A stretch of DNA of 64,000 bases from Sphingopyxis sp. OPL5 (GTDB lineage: Bacteria; Pseudomonadota; Alphaproteobacteria; Sphingomonadales; Sphingomonadaceae): contig NZ_CP060725.1 of NCBI RefSeq assembly GCF_003797775.2, positions 4,582,001 to 4,646,000 of the forward strand, written 5' to 3'. This document shows positions 8,905 through 17,002 of this stretch, in pieces (positions within the stretch are counted from its first letter, which is position 1; each line of letters starts with the position of its first letter). The notes under the pieces were generated by a model, which was not told the DNA's origin, did no database searches, and was given only the letters and a program-made list of their open reading frames with translations. The position numbers and the translations under genes were made by a program.

Positions 8905-10067
8905 TCCTTCGCTTTCAGAATGGCTGGGTCGCACAGCCCGGTGGCGCCGTCGGCGCGGCGGACATCGCCGTCGCCGACGGCGTCATCACCGCCGTCTCGG
9001 CCGCCGGCAGTGCGCGCGCCGATGCCGTGATCGACCTGGAGGGCGGCTGGCTGCTGCCCGGCTTCGTCGATACGCAGGTCAATGGCGGCGGCGGCATATT
9101 GTTCAACGACCATGTCGACGTCGAATCGATCGCCGCGATCGGGGCGGCGCATGTCCGCTTCGGCACCACCGCCTTCCTGCCGACACTGATCAGCGACACC
9201 GCCGAGCAGATCGCCGCCGCGCTGACCGCGGTCGACCATGCGATCGACGCGGGCGTGCCCGGCGTTATCGGCATCCATATCGAAGGGCCGTTCATCAACG
9301 AGGTGAAGCGCGGCATCCACGAGGCGCATCGCATCCGCAAGCTCGATGCCGAGACGCTGGCGCTGCTCACCGCGCCGCGCCGCGGCAAGGTGATGCTGAC
9401 GCTCGCCCCCGAACTGTGCGACGACGAGGATATCCGCACGCTGGTCGCGCATGACGTAATCGTCAGCGCGGGGCACAGCGACGCCACCTATGACGAGGCG
9501 CAGCGCGCGATCGCCGCCGGACTGAGCGGCTTCACCCATTTGTTCAATGCGATGTCGCCGCTGCACCACCGCGACCCCGGCGCGGTCGGCGCGGCGTTCG
9601 ATTCGGACTGTTATTGCGGGCTGATCGTCGACGACGTCCACCTCCACCCCGCGGTCGTGCGGCTGGCGGTGAAGGCGAAGGGCGTCGACCGGCTGATGCT
9701 GGTCACCGACGCGATGCCGAGCGTCGGCACCGATGACAGCGAATTCACGCTGCAGGGCAAGCGCATCGCGGTGAAGGACGGCGTCTGCATCTTCGAGGAC
9801 GGCACGCTCGCGGGCACCCACCTCGACATGGCGTCGGCGCTGCGCAAGACGGTCGAGGTCACCGGCTTATCGGTGCCCGAGGCCGCGACGATGGCGAGCG
9901 CGACGCCCGCCGCCTTCCTGTCGCTGTCGGCGAGCCATGGCGCGATCGCGCCGGGGCGCCGTGCCGATTTCGTGTGGCTCGACAAGGCGCTCGCGCCGCG
10001 CGAGACATGGATCGGCGGCGCTTCCGTCACCGATACCGCATCGGCCTTTGTCCAGGCCGCCCAGTAA
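8901..10067 (+). CDS. nagA: N-acetylglucosamine-6-phosphate deacetylase
   Basis: A 388-residue cytoplasmic amidohydrolase that removes acetate from GlcNAc-6-phosphate. It shows the NagA layout: GGWLLPGFVDTQVNGGGG near residue 50, GIHIEGPFI with the metal-binding Glu near 132, SAGHSDATYDEA with a metal His near 193, THLFNAMSPLHHRDPG near 213-228, and VTDAM with the catalytic Asp near 273. The ATG overlaps the nagB-II stop, and the two enzymes act in sequence to make fructose-6-phosphate. The next gene starts 16 bases after the stop. Confidence 0.96.
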   Translation: MILRFQNGWVAQPGGAVGAADIAVADGVITAVSAAGSARADAVIDLEGGWLLPGFVDTQVNGGGGILFNDHVDVESIAAIGAAHVRFGTTAFLPTLISDTAEQIAAALTAVDHAIDAGVPGVIGIHIEGPFINEVKRGIHEAHRIRKLDAETLALLTAPRRGKVMLTLAPELCDDEDIRTLVAHDVIVSAGHSDATYDEAQRAIAAGLSGFTHLFNAMSPLHHRDPGAVGAAFDSDCYCGLIVDDVHLHPAVVRLAVKAKGVDRLMLVTDAMPSVGTDDSEFTLQGKRIAVKDGVCIFEDGTLAGTHLDMASALRKTVEVTGLSVPEAATMASATPAAFLSLSASHGAIAPGRRADFVWLDKALAPRETWIGGASVTDTASAFVQAAQ

Positions 10068-10083
10068 AGTTGAGGAACCGCCG

Positions 10084-12570
10084 ATGAGCCTGATCGTCAC
10101 CTCGCCGCTCAGGGGTTGGGTCTCGGCCCTCGACGGCGTCCCCGATCCCGTTTTCGCACAGCGCATGATGGGTGACGGGGTGGCGATCCAGCCGCTCGGC
10201 GACACCGTCGTAGCGCCGTGCGACGGCGAAGTGACGACGCTCCATGCCTCGGGCCATGCGGTCGCGCTGCGCAGCGCCGAGGGCGCCGAACTGCTGATCC
10301 ATATCGGGCTCGATACGGTGATGCTGAAGGGCGAAGGATTCACCCCGCTGGTGTCGGTGGGGCAGATGGTGTCGCGCGGCGACCCGCTGATCCGGTTCGA
10401 CATGGACGCGGTCGCGCTCGCCGCGACGAGCCTGATCACCCCGGTCCTCGTCACCAATGCCGAGGCCTTCACGATCACGAAGCGCACCGTCGATGCGGCG
10501 ATCGGCGCGTGCGAGGCGCTGATGACGTTGGTCCCCGTGCAGACCGATGCGCGCAAGCGGTCGGACGACGGGACGCTGATCGAGCAGGCGGTGAAGCTGT
10601 CGCTGCCGCACGGCATCCACGCCCGCCCCGCCGCGCGGATCGGCGAGACGGTGCGCGGCTATGAGGCGGACGTCCACCTGCTCCATGGCGAGACGCGCGG
10701 CGATGCGCGCAGCACCGTCGCGCTGCTCGCGCTCGGCACCAGCTTCGGCAGCGAGATCGTCGTGCAGGCGCGCGGCGACGATGCCGAGGCGGCGCTGGCG
10801 GCGGTGGTCGCATTGCTCGCGACCGACATGGGCGAAGGCGCGCGCCCCGCCCCTGCCCCGGTCGCAGCACCGGCAACGTCACTGGCCGAGGGGCATATCG
10901 GCGGCGTGATCGCCTCGCCCGGCCTCGCCATGGGTCCGGCTGTGCGGCTGCACCGCGCCGAGATCGCGGTCGCACGCGAAGGCACCGGCGCCGTGGAAGA
11001 ACGCGCCGCGTTGATCGCGGCAAGGACCGATGTGCGCGGGCGGATCGCCGCGCGCGCCGAGGCCGCGGGCGGCAGCGTTGCGGCGGTGATGCAGGCGCAC
11101 CTCGCGCTGATCGACGATCCCGAATTGCTGGGCGCCGCCGAGCGGCGCATCGCCGACGGCGCGAGCGCGGGTTTCGCGTGGCGCGGCGCGGTCCATGACC
11201 AGATCGACGCGCTGCGCGCGACCGGCAATGCGCATCTGATCGAACGCATCGACGATCTGGTCGACATCGAACGCCAATTGCTGTCGGCGCTGACCGGCAC
11301 CCCGAGCGAAGCCGAGACGATCGCGCCGGGCACGATCCTGGTCGCCGACGACCTGCTGCCGTCGCAGTTGATCGCGCTGTCGGCGACGGGGCTGGCCGGC
11401 ATCGCGCTGTCGCGCGGCGGGCCGACCTCGCATGTCGCGATATTGTGCGCGGGCATGGGGCTGCCGTCGCTGGTCGCGATGGGCGACGCGCTCGATGTGG
11501 TCGAGGATGGCCATTTGCTGTTGCTCGACGCCGAAGCGGGCCATGTTAACAGTGTTCCATCGGCCGCCGATACCGAGGCTTTCACGCAGCGCCTGACCCA
11601 GCGCACCGCACGCCGCGAAGCCGCGCGCGCCGCCGCCGCCGAGGCGTGCCACAGCGCCGACGGCACCCGGATCGAGGTCTTCGCCAATATCGGCACCGTC
11701 GACGATGCGTTGTTGGCCGCCGCACAGGGGGCCGAGGGGTCGGGTCTGGTGCGCAGCGAGTTCCTGTTCCTGGGCCGCGACGCTGCGCCGTCGGAGGATG
11801 AGCAGCACGCGGCCTATCAGGCGATCGCCGATGCACTCGCCGGCAAGCCCGTGATCATCCGCCTGCTCGACATCGGCGGCGACAAGCCCGCCGCCTATAT
11901 TCCGATCGGGCCCGAGGGAAATCCGGCGCTCGGCCAACGCGGCATTCGCGTCGCGCTGGCGCATCCGGGCCTGCTCGAAACCCAGCTCCGCGCGATTCTG
12001 CGCGTCGAGCCCGTCGGCCAGTGCAGGATCATGATCCCGATGGTCGCGAGCCTCGACGAACTGCGCGCTGTGCGGGCGCTGGTCGACACGCTGCGCGGCG
12101 CGATGGGCATCGTCGTTCCGATCGAAGTCGGGGTGATGGTCGAGACCCCCGCCGCCGCGATGACGGCCGACCTGCTCGCCGCCGAGGCCGATTTCCTGTC
12201 GATCGGCACCAACGACCTGACCCAATATGTGCTGGCGATGGACCGCGGCAATCCGGCGGTCGCCGCCGGGGTCGACGCGCTCCATCCCGCGGTGCTGCGG
12301 ATGATCGGCGAAACGTGCCGCCTCGCCGCGACGCATGGCCGCTGGGTCGGGGTGTGCGGCGGGCTGGCGTCGGATCCCGCGGCGCTGCCGATCCTGATCG
12401 GGCTGGGCGTCACCGAAGTCTCGGCGGTGCCGGGCTTCGTCGCCGAGGCCAAGCAGGTGGTGCGCCGGCTGACGCTGATCGAGGCGCGCGCGCATGCCGA
12501 CCTGGCGCTGCAATGCAAATCGGCGGCGGACGTGCGCGCGCTGGCCCGCGCGTTCGAGGAGACACGATGA
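10084..12570 (+). CDS. nagF: PTS EIIA-HPr-EI fusion phosphotransferase for N-acetylglucosamine
   Basis: An 828-residue fusion of the soluble PTS parts. An EIIA(Glc)-type domain comes first (about 1-145; phosphorylated His73 in LLIHIGLDTV). HPr follows (about 165-250; His179 in HGIHARPA). Enzyme I comes last (about 270-828; His450 in GGPTSHVAIL, and the C-terminal PEP-binding barrel with SIGTNDLTQY and GVCGGLASDP). Phosphate passes from phosphoenolpyruvate through EI, HPr and EIIA to the EIIB of the next gene. The ATG at 10084 follows GAGGAACCG. Its stop overlaps the permease start. Having all general components in one sugar-specific protein means this transporter needs no separate ptsHI. Confidence 0.95.
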   Translation: MSLIVTSPLRGWVSALDGVPDPVFAQRMMGDGVAIQPLGDTVVAPCDGEVTTLHASGHAVALRSAEGAELLIHIGLDTVMLKGEGFTPLVSVGQMVSRGDPLIRFDMDAVALAATSLITPVLVTNAEAFTITKRTVDAAIGACEALMTLVPVQTDARKRSDDGTLIEQAVKLSLPHGIHARPAARIGETVRGYEADVHLLHGETRGDARSTVALLALGTSFGSEIVVQARGDDAEAALAAVVALLATDMGEGARPAPAPVAAPATSLAEGHIGGVIASPGLAMGPAVRLHRAEIAVAREGTGAVEERAALIAARTDVRGRIAARAEAAGGSVAAVMQAHLALIDDPELLGAAERRIADGASAGFAWRGAVHDQIDALRATGNAHLIERIDDLVDIERQLLSALTGTPSEAETIAPGTILVADDLLPSQLIALSATGLAGIALSRGGPTSHVAILCAGMGLPSLVAMGDALDVVEDGHLLLLDAEAGHVNSVPSAADTEAFTQRLTQRTARREAARAAAAEACHSADGTRIEVFANIGTVDDALLAAAQGAEGSGLVRSEFLFLGRDAAPSEDEQHAAYQAIADALAGKPVIIRLLDIGGDKPAAYIPIGPEGNPALGQRGIRVALAHPGLLETQLRAILRVEPVGQCRIMIPMVASLDELRAVRALVDTLRGAMGIVVPIEVGVMVETPAAAMTADLLAAEADFLSIGTNDLTQYVLAMDRGNPAVAAGVDALHPAVLRMIGETCRLAATHGRWVGVCGGLASDPAALPILIGLGVTEVSAVPGFVAEAKQVVRRLTLIEARAHADLALQCKSAADVRALARAFEETR

Positions 12571-14252
12571 TGCGGAAAATTCTCGAAACGCTCCAGCCGC
12601 TCGGCCGTGCGCTGATGCTACCGATCGCGGTGCTGCCGGTGGCCGGCCTGCTGCTGCGCATCGGCCAGGACGACCTGCTCGACATCGCCTTCATCTCGGC
12701 GGCGGGGTCGGCGATTTTCGCAAATCTGGGGATATTGTTCGCGATCGGCGTCGCGGTCGGCTTCGCGCGCGACGGCAATGGCGCCGCGGCGCTCGCCGGG
12801 GTCACCTGTTACCTCGTGACCGTCACCGGGGCGCAGACCTTTATGGTTGCGCCGCCCGATATCGGCGCCGGATTGCCCGACGCGGCGGCAGCGCTGGCGG
12901 CGAAGGACTGGGCGTTGAGCCAGATCGACAAGCTGGAGGTCCCGATCGGCATCTTGTCGGGGCTGATCGCCGGCAATTTCTACAACCGTTTCGCGACAAT
13001 CGCGCTGCCCGAATATCTCGCCTTTTTCGGCGGTCGCCGCTTCGTGCCGATCGCAAGCAGCGTCGCCGGACTGCTGCTCGCGGCGGTGATCGGTTATGGT
13101 TATGCGCATATCAGCGGCGCGATCGACAGCGCCAGCCGCACCGTGGTCGAAAGCGGCAGCGTCGGACTGTTCCTCTATGGCGCGCTCAACCGCCTGCTGA
13201 TCGTCACCGGGCTGCACCATATCATCAACAACGCCGCCTGGTTCGTCGTCGGCGATTTCAATGGTGCGACGGGCGACCTCGGGCGTTTCTTCGCGGGCGA
13301 TCCCGATGCCGGTGCCTTCATGTCGGGGTTCTTCCCGGTGATGATGTTCGGCCTGCCCGCCGCGTGCCTCGCCATGTATCACGAGGCCCGGCCCGAACGG
13401 CGCAAGGCGGTCGGCGGCATGCTCTTTTCGCTCGCCTTCACCAGCTTCCTGACCGGAGTGACCGAACCGATCGAGTTCACCTTCATGTTCGTCGCGCCCC
13501 TGCTCTATGCGATCCACGCGCTGCTGACAGGGGCGTCGATGGCGCTGATGAACGCGCTCGACGTGAAGCTGGGGTTCGGCTTTTCGGCCGGATTGTTCGA
13601 TTATGTGCTGAACTTCGGCCTCGCGAAAAACCCCCTGTGGTTGCTGCCGATCGGGGCGGTTTATGCGGGGGTCTATTACGGACTGTTCCGCTTCTTCATC
13701 CGCCGCTTCAACCTGGCGACCCCGGGGCGCGAGACGGGCGAGGTCGCCGAGGCGGCGACCGCCTCGGCGGGCAGCGAACGCGGGCGGGCCTTCGTCGCGG
13801 CGCTGGGCGGCGCGGGCAATCTGACGAGCGTCGACGCCTGCACCACCCGGCTGCGGCTGATCGTCGCCGACAGCCACGCGGTCGACGAGGCGGCGCTGTC
13901 GGCGCTTGGCGCGCGGGGGATCATCCGCCCGTCGGCGAACGCGGCGCAGGTCGTGCTCGGCCCCGTCGCCGATCTGGTCGCGGAAGAGATACGCGGCGCG
14001 CTGGCGGCGGGCGGCACGGCGGCAGCGATGGTCACCGCGACACCGGCCGGCCGGCCCGCGGACGCGGTGCTGCCCGCCGCGATCCTCGATGCGCTGGGCG
14101 GCGCGGCGAATGTGCGCAGCGTGCAGGCGCTGCACGGGCGGGCGCGGGTCGAACTCGCCGATCCGGCGCGGGTCGACGAGCCGGGACTGGCGCGCGTCAC
14201 GCGCGGCGTCGCGCGGCCCGGCGACGACGTGCTGCATATCCTGCACGATTAG
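12567..14252 (+). CDS. nagE: PTS N-acetylglucosamine permease EIIC-EIIB
   Basis: A 561-residue inner-membrane permease that imports and phosphorylates GlcNAc. The EIIC membrane domain (about 1-390) has the glucose-family segments LGRALMLPIAVLPVAGLLL and GLHHIINNAAWF and the substrate-region TGVTEPIEFTFMF. The EIIB domain (about 405-480) carries the phosphocysteine Cys425 in SVDACTTRLRL. A further short EIIB-like segment at about 501-561 keeps the fold pattern (ALGGAANVRSVQ) but reads LHGRARV where the Cys loop should be, so it cannot be phosphorylated. Two adjacent ATGs (12567 and 12570) overlap the previous stop. It is the last gene of the nag operon. Confidence 0.94.
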   Translation: MMRKILETLQPLGRALMLPIAVLPVAGLLLRIGQDDLLDIAFISAAGSAIFANLGILFAIGVAVGFARDGNGAAALAGVTCYLVTVTGAQTFMVAPPDIGAGLPDAAAALAAKDWALSQIDKLEVPIGILSGLIAGNFYNRFATIALPEYLAFFGGRRFVPIASSVAGLLLAAVIGYGYAHISGAIDSASRTVVESGSVGLFLYGALNRLLIVTGLHHIINNAAWFVVGDFNGATGDLGRFFAGDPDAGAFMSGFFPVMMFGLPAACLAMYHEARPERRKAVGGMLFSLAFTSFLTGVTEPIEFTFMFVAPLLYAIHALLTGASMALMNALDVKLGFGFSAGLFDYVLNFGLAKNPLWLLPIGAVYAGVYYGLFRFFIRRFNLATPGRETGEVAEAATASAGSERGRAFVAALGGAGNLTSVDACTTRLRLIVADSHAVDEAALSALGARGIIRPSANAAQVVLGPVADLVAEEIRGALAAGGTAAAMVTATPAGRPADAVLPAAILDALGGAANVRSVQALHGRARVELADPARVDEPGLARVTRGVARPGDDVLHILHD

Positions 14253-14285
14253 GGTTCCGCTCTCCTCTTCCCGGAGGGCATGGAA

Positions 14286-14327
14286 GTGGCGGCGCGGCCT
14301 GACTGGACTATAGGACCGCGCCGCCAC
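14286..14327. terminator. Bidirectional terminator-like hairpin between nagE and GH16
   Basis: Perfect 12-base arms (GTGGCGGCGCGG and CCGCGCCGCCAC) enclose an 18-base loop in the convergent gap. Read rightward it is followed by GCTTTCT. It probably ends both the nag operon and the GH16 transcript. Confidence 0.75.
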
Positions 14328-14344
14328 GCTTTCTCAACAGCTTG

Positions 14345-15184
14345 TCATTCGGCGGGCGCGGCCCCGCGCACCGCCTGGCGATAGATACGGACATGTTCGA
14401 TCTCGAAATGCGCCGGGAAGATCGCATCGTCGACCGCGCCGCCCATGGCGCCGCCGATCGCGACGTTGAGCAGCAGATAATGCGGCTTGTCGAACGGCCA
14501 TTGGTCGTCGCCCGTGCCGGCGTTGGCATAGCGGTGATAAGGCTTGCCATCGACCGCGATGCGCAGTTCGCGCGGGGTCCACAGCAGTTGATAGTCGTGA
14601 AAGGCGGTGCAGGCGTCGTCGACGCGGATCTTGTTGCCGTTACCCGACGTCCCCGCGGTCGAGCGGTTGTGGATCGTGCCGAAGACGTCGCCGGGGGTGG
14701 TGCCGACATGCTCCATGATGTCGATCTCGCCGCCGTCGGGCCAGGGCGCGGTCGCGCCGAGCATCCAGATCGCCGGCCAGCTGCCCTGCCCGCACGGCAG
14801 CTTGGCACGAACCTCGACCAGCCCATAGGTGAAGTCGGCCTTGCCCCTGGTGATCAGCCGCGCCGAGCTATAGCCCTGCCCGCCATGGTCGGCGCGGTCG
14901 GACAGCGCCTCCTTGCGCGCGGTGATGATCAGCCGGCCGCCTTCGACGCGGGCGTTCTCGGGCCGGTCGGCGGCATAATATTGCAGTTCCTTGTTGTACC
15001 AGCCGATCTTGTTGGCGTGGGTGTCCCACACCCATTTGGCGGGATCGGGCGGGCCGTCGGTGTCGAATTCGTCGGCCCAGACGAGTTCGTAGCTGCCCTT
15101 GGCCGCCGCGCCGTCCTGCGCATATGTCGCGGGAGCGAGCGCCGCGCCCGCGACTCCCAGAGCCAGTATCGCCGCGATCCGCAT
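14345..15184 (-). CDS. Secreted glycoside hydrolase family 16 endo-beta-glucanase
   Basis: A 279-residue secreted enzyme. A signal peptide (residues 1-22, ending ATYAQ) precedes a single GH16 jelly-roll domain with LVWADEFD near residue 34, GSWPAIWMLG near 134 and the catalytic signature GGEIDIMEH near 151-159, whose two glutamates are nucleophile and acid/base. This form of the motif (EIDIME) fits the laminarinase/lichenase-type subfamily cleaving beta-1,3 or mixed beta-1,3/1,4-glucans. It is divergent from a small CBM-like secreted protein and carries TAATACCAAT on its own strand 20 bases before its start, linking it to the nag motif set. The exact substrate cannot be told from sequence. 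Confidence 0.92.
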   Translation of the reverse strand: MRIAAILALGVAGAALAPATYAQDGAAAKGSYELVWADEFDTDGPPDPAKWVWDTHANKIGWYNKELQYYAADRPENARVEGGRLIITARKEALSDRADHGGQGYSSARLITRGKADFTYGLVEVRAKLPCGQGSWPAIWMLGATAPWPDGGEIDIMEHVGTTPGDVFGTIHNRSTAGTSGNGNKIRVDDACTAFHDYQLLWTPRELRIAVDGKPYHRYANAGTGDDQWPFDKPHYLLLNVAIGGAMGGAVDDAIFPAHFEIEHVRIYRQAVRGAAPAE

Positions 15185-15203
15185 GCCGATCCCCTTTTCG
15201 TAA

Positions 15204-15223
15204 ATTGGTATTAGATTGATACC
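15204..15223 (-). promoter_or_regulatory. TAnTACCAAT motif and GGTAT/ATACC palindrome in the GH16-CBM divergent region
   Basis: On the plus strand ATTGGTATTA (15204-15213) is the reverse of TAATACCAAT. It forms part of an inverted repeat GGTAT-N7-ATACC (15207-15223). It is the third copy of the motif found at 6587 and 7807, and it lies 20 bases before the GH16 ATG and 66 before the CBM-like gene. Confidence 0.5.
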
Positions 15224-15278
15224 TTACTTGTCTCTATAAGATCATGCAATCGACTCGTGCAAAATGGGGAGACTTGCC

Positions 15279-15803
15279 ATGATTTCGATGCGTATCGCGC
15301 TGACTGCCGCCGCTCTGGCACTGACCTTTCCACTTCAGGCCCAGAACGAAGCCGCGCCGCCGCCCTTGCTCAACGAGCCGACCGCGGGCTGGACCGTCTT
15401 CGGCCCCGGCCAGACCCACAAGGCGCGCAAGGCCGGCGCGGTGCAGGGCGGCACGGCGATGCGGGTGACGATCGCCGCGAAGCCCGCCAATGCGTGGGAT
15501 ATCGGCGCGTCGGTACCGATCGACAAGCCGATCGCGCGCGGCGACAAGCTGATCCTCGCGCTGTGGGTGCGGGTCGCCGACGGCGAAGCGGGCGACATCG
15601 GCGCCGCGATCCAGCAGAATTACGCGCCCTATGCGCCGATCGTCGCGGGCCGCGTGCCGGTGACGAAGGACTGGGCGCTGGTCCATATCAACGGCATCGC
15701 CGCCGCCGGCCATGCGGCGGGCAAGGCCAATGTCGCGCTGACGCTGGGCGACGGCGCACGGACGATCGACCTGGGGCCGGCGTTCGTGATGAAGGCCGAC
15801 TAG
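15279..15803 (+). CDS. Small secreted protein with CBM4/9-like beta-sandwich
   Basis: A 174-residue protein with an N-terminal signal peptide (about residues 1-22, ending PLQAQ) and a single domain. The pattern (tWTVFGPG, then GGTAMRVTIAAKPANAW, then DKLILALWVRVADG and a C-terminal IDLGPAFVMK) resembles carbohydrate-binding modules of the CBM4/9 type, where the last strand describes the change in the bound state. I know no named function. I chose the ATG at 15279, since GGGGAG sits six bases before it; an ATG at 15264 is the alternative. It is divergent from the GH16 gene and may hold glucan or chitin fragments at the surface for that enzyme. Confidence 0.7.
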   Translation: MISMRIALTAAALALTFPLQAQNEAAPPPLLNEPTAGWTVFGPGQTHKARKAGAVQGGTAMRVTIAAKPANAWDIGASVPIDKPIARGDKLILALWVRVADGEAGDIGAAIQQNYAPYAPIVAGRVPVTKDWALVHINGIAAAGHAAGKANVALTLGDGARTIDLGPAFVMKAD

Positions 15804-15894
15804 CCCGGCGGGTGCCGCCGCCTTTGACTTGGCGGGCCGCCGGCCTAGGTTCGGGCGGACCGTCAGAACGGCGGCGCGGAAGGACGGGCCAGAG

Positions 15895-16902
15895 GTGAAA
15901 CTTTTCTTCGACGACCGGCAGACGGCGCACGCGCCGACGCGCGAACTGCACAATGGCGAATTCGTGCCCTATGCCGAGAATGCCGCGCGGCCGCGGTCGA
16001 TCGTCGCGGCGTTGGCGGACTGGCAGCCGGTGCGCAATTTCGGGATGGCGCCGCTCGCCGCGGTGCACGACGCGGATTATCTCGCCTTCCTCGAACGCGC
16101 TTATGACGGCTGGCTCGCGGCGGGGCGCACGGGCGATGCGATCGGTTACAGCTTTCCGGTGGTGCGGCGGCGGCCGCTGCGCTTCGACCGCATCGACGCC
16201 GAGATCGGTGCGTACAGCTTCGACGCTTCCACCCCGATCGCGGCGGGCACCTGGCAATCGGCATACTGGTCGGCGCAATGCGCGCTGACCGCGCTCGACG
16301 CGCTGGCGGCGGGTGAGGCCCATAGCTTCGCGCTGTGCCGCCCGCCGGGGCACCATGCCGGGCGCGACTATATGGGCGGCTATTGCTACCTCAACAACGC
16401 CGCGATCGCGGCGCGTCAGGCGCAGATGCTGGGACTCGGCCCGGTCGCGATCCTCGATGTCGACTATCATCATGGCAATGGCACGCAGGACATCTTCTAC
16501 ACCGACGGTGACATCTTCTTCGCCTCGATCCACGCCGATCCGGTCACCGACTATCCCTTTTTCTGGGGCCATGCCGACGAGCGTGGCGAGCGTGCGGGCG
16601 AAGGCGCGACGCTGAACCTGGTGCTGCCGCGCGGGACCGATGGCACGGCGTACCGTCCGGCGCTCGATACCGCGCTGGGCGCGATTGCCGACCGGGGCGC
16701 GCGCTGCCTGATCGTCTCGTTCGGCGCCGACACCTTCAGCGGCGATCCGATCTCGAGCTTCCGGCTCGAACGCGCCGATTATGGCGACATGGCGCGGGCG
16801 ATCGCCGACCTTGGCCTGCCGACTCTGGTGGTGATGGAGGGCGGCTATGCGGTCGGCGACCTCGGCGTGAATGTCGCCGCGTTCCTGGCGGGGTTCGATT
16901 AG
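15895..16902 (+). CDS. Histone deacetylase-fold amidohydrolase (acetylpolyamine amidohydrolase-like)
   Basis: A 335-residue class II histone-deacetylase-like zinc hydrolase. The tandem histidines are in RPPGHHAG, the zinc ligands in DVDYHHGNGT and FGADTFSGDP, and the catalytic tyrosine region in EGGYAV. The GTG at 15895 is the likely start because the family N-terminus KLFFDDRQTAHAP follows directly and AGAGG lies nearby; no ATG is suitably placed. Bacterial members deacetylate acetylpolyamines or other small N-acetyl amides. It lies between glycan genes and a sulfatase, so an acetylated amino compound released from the same material is conceivable, but that is context only. Confidence 0.88.
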   Translation: MKLFFDDRQTAHAPTRELHNGEFVPYAENAARPRSIVAALADWQPVRNFGMAPLAAVHDADYLAFLERAYDGWLAAGRTGDAIGYSFPVVRRRPLRFDRIDAEIGAYSFDASTPIAAGTWQSAYWSAQCALTALDALAAGEAHSFALCRPPGHHAGRDYMGGYCYLNNAAIAARQAQMLGLGPVAILDVDYHHGNGTQDIFYTDGDIFFASIHADPVTDYPFFWGHADERGERAGEGATLNLVLPRGTDGTAYRPALDTALGAIADRGARCLIVSFGADTFSGDPISSFRLERADYGDMARAIADLGLPTLVVMEGGYAVGDLGVNVAAFLAGFD

Positions 16903-16903
16903 G

Positions 16904-16932
16904 TCCTCCTCATGCCTTTGGCACAGGGAGGA
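16904..16932 (+). terminator. Terminator-like hairpin after the HDAC-fold gene
   Basis: Arms TCCTCC and GGAGGA with an inner GCC/GGC pairing lie directly after the stop codon and are followed by TTTG. It probably separates this gene from the sulfatase transcript. Confidence 0.45.
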
Positions 16933-16957
16933 TTTGAACGATCGATTGCGGCTGCGA

Positions 16958-16986
16958 ATATATTGGCATAACATGTGCCAATATAT
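16958..16986. promoter_or_regulatory. Perfect 11-base inverted repeat, likely repressor operator of the sulfatase gene
   Basis: Arms ATATATTGGCA and TGCCAATATAT match perfectly around a 7-base spacer, 16 bases before the sulfatase ATG. The inner 17 bases (16964-16980) match the site at 20575-20591 between the TetR gene and the second sulfatase at 12 of 17 positions, with an identical GTGCCA half. The TetR protein encoded at 19884-20501 is the best candidate to bind both. Confidence 0.65.
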
Positions 16987-17002
16987 CGGAGGGGGATTCG
17001 CG

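Noticed and set aside
10879..12513. A 544-codon minus-strand frame inside the PTS fusion gene
   Set aside because: Antisense to a clear EI domain; composition is Arg/Asp/Gln-rich without motifs.
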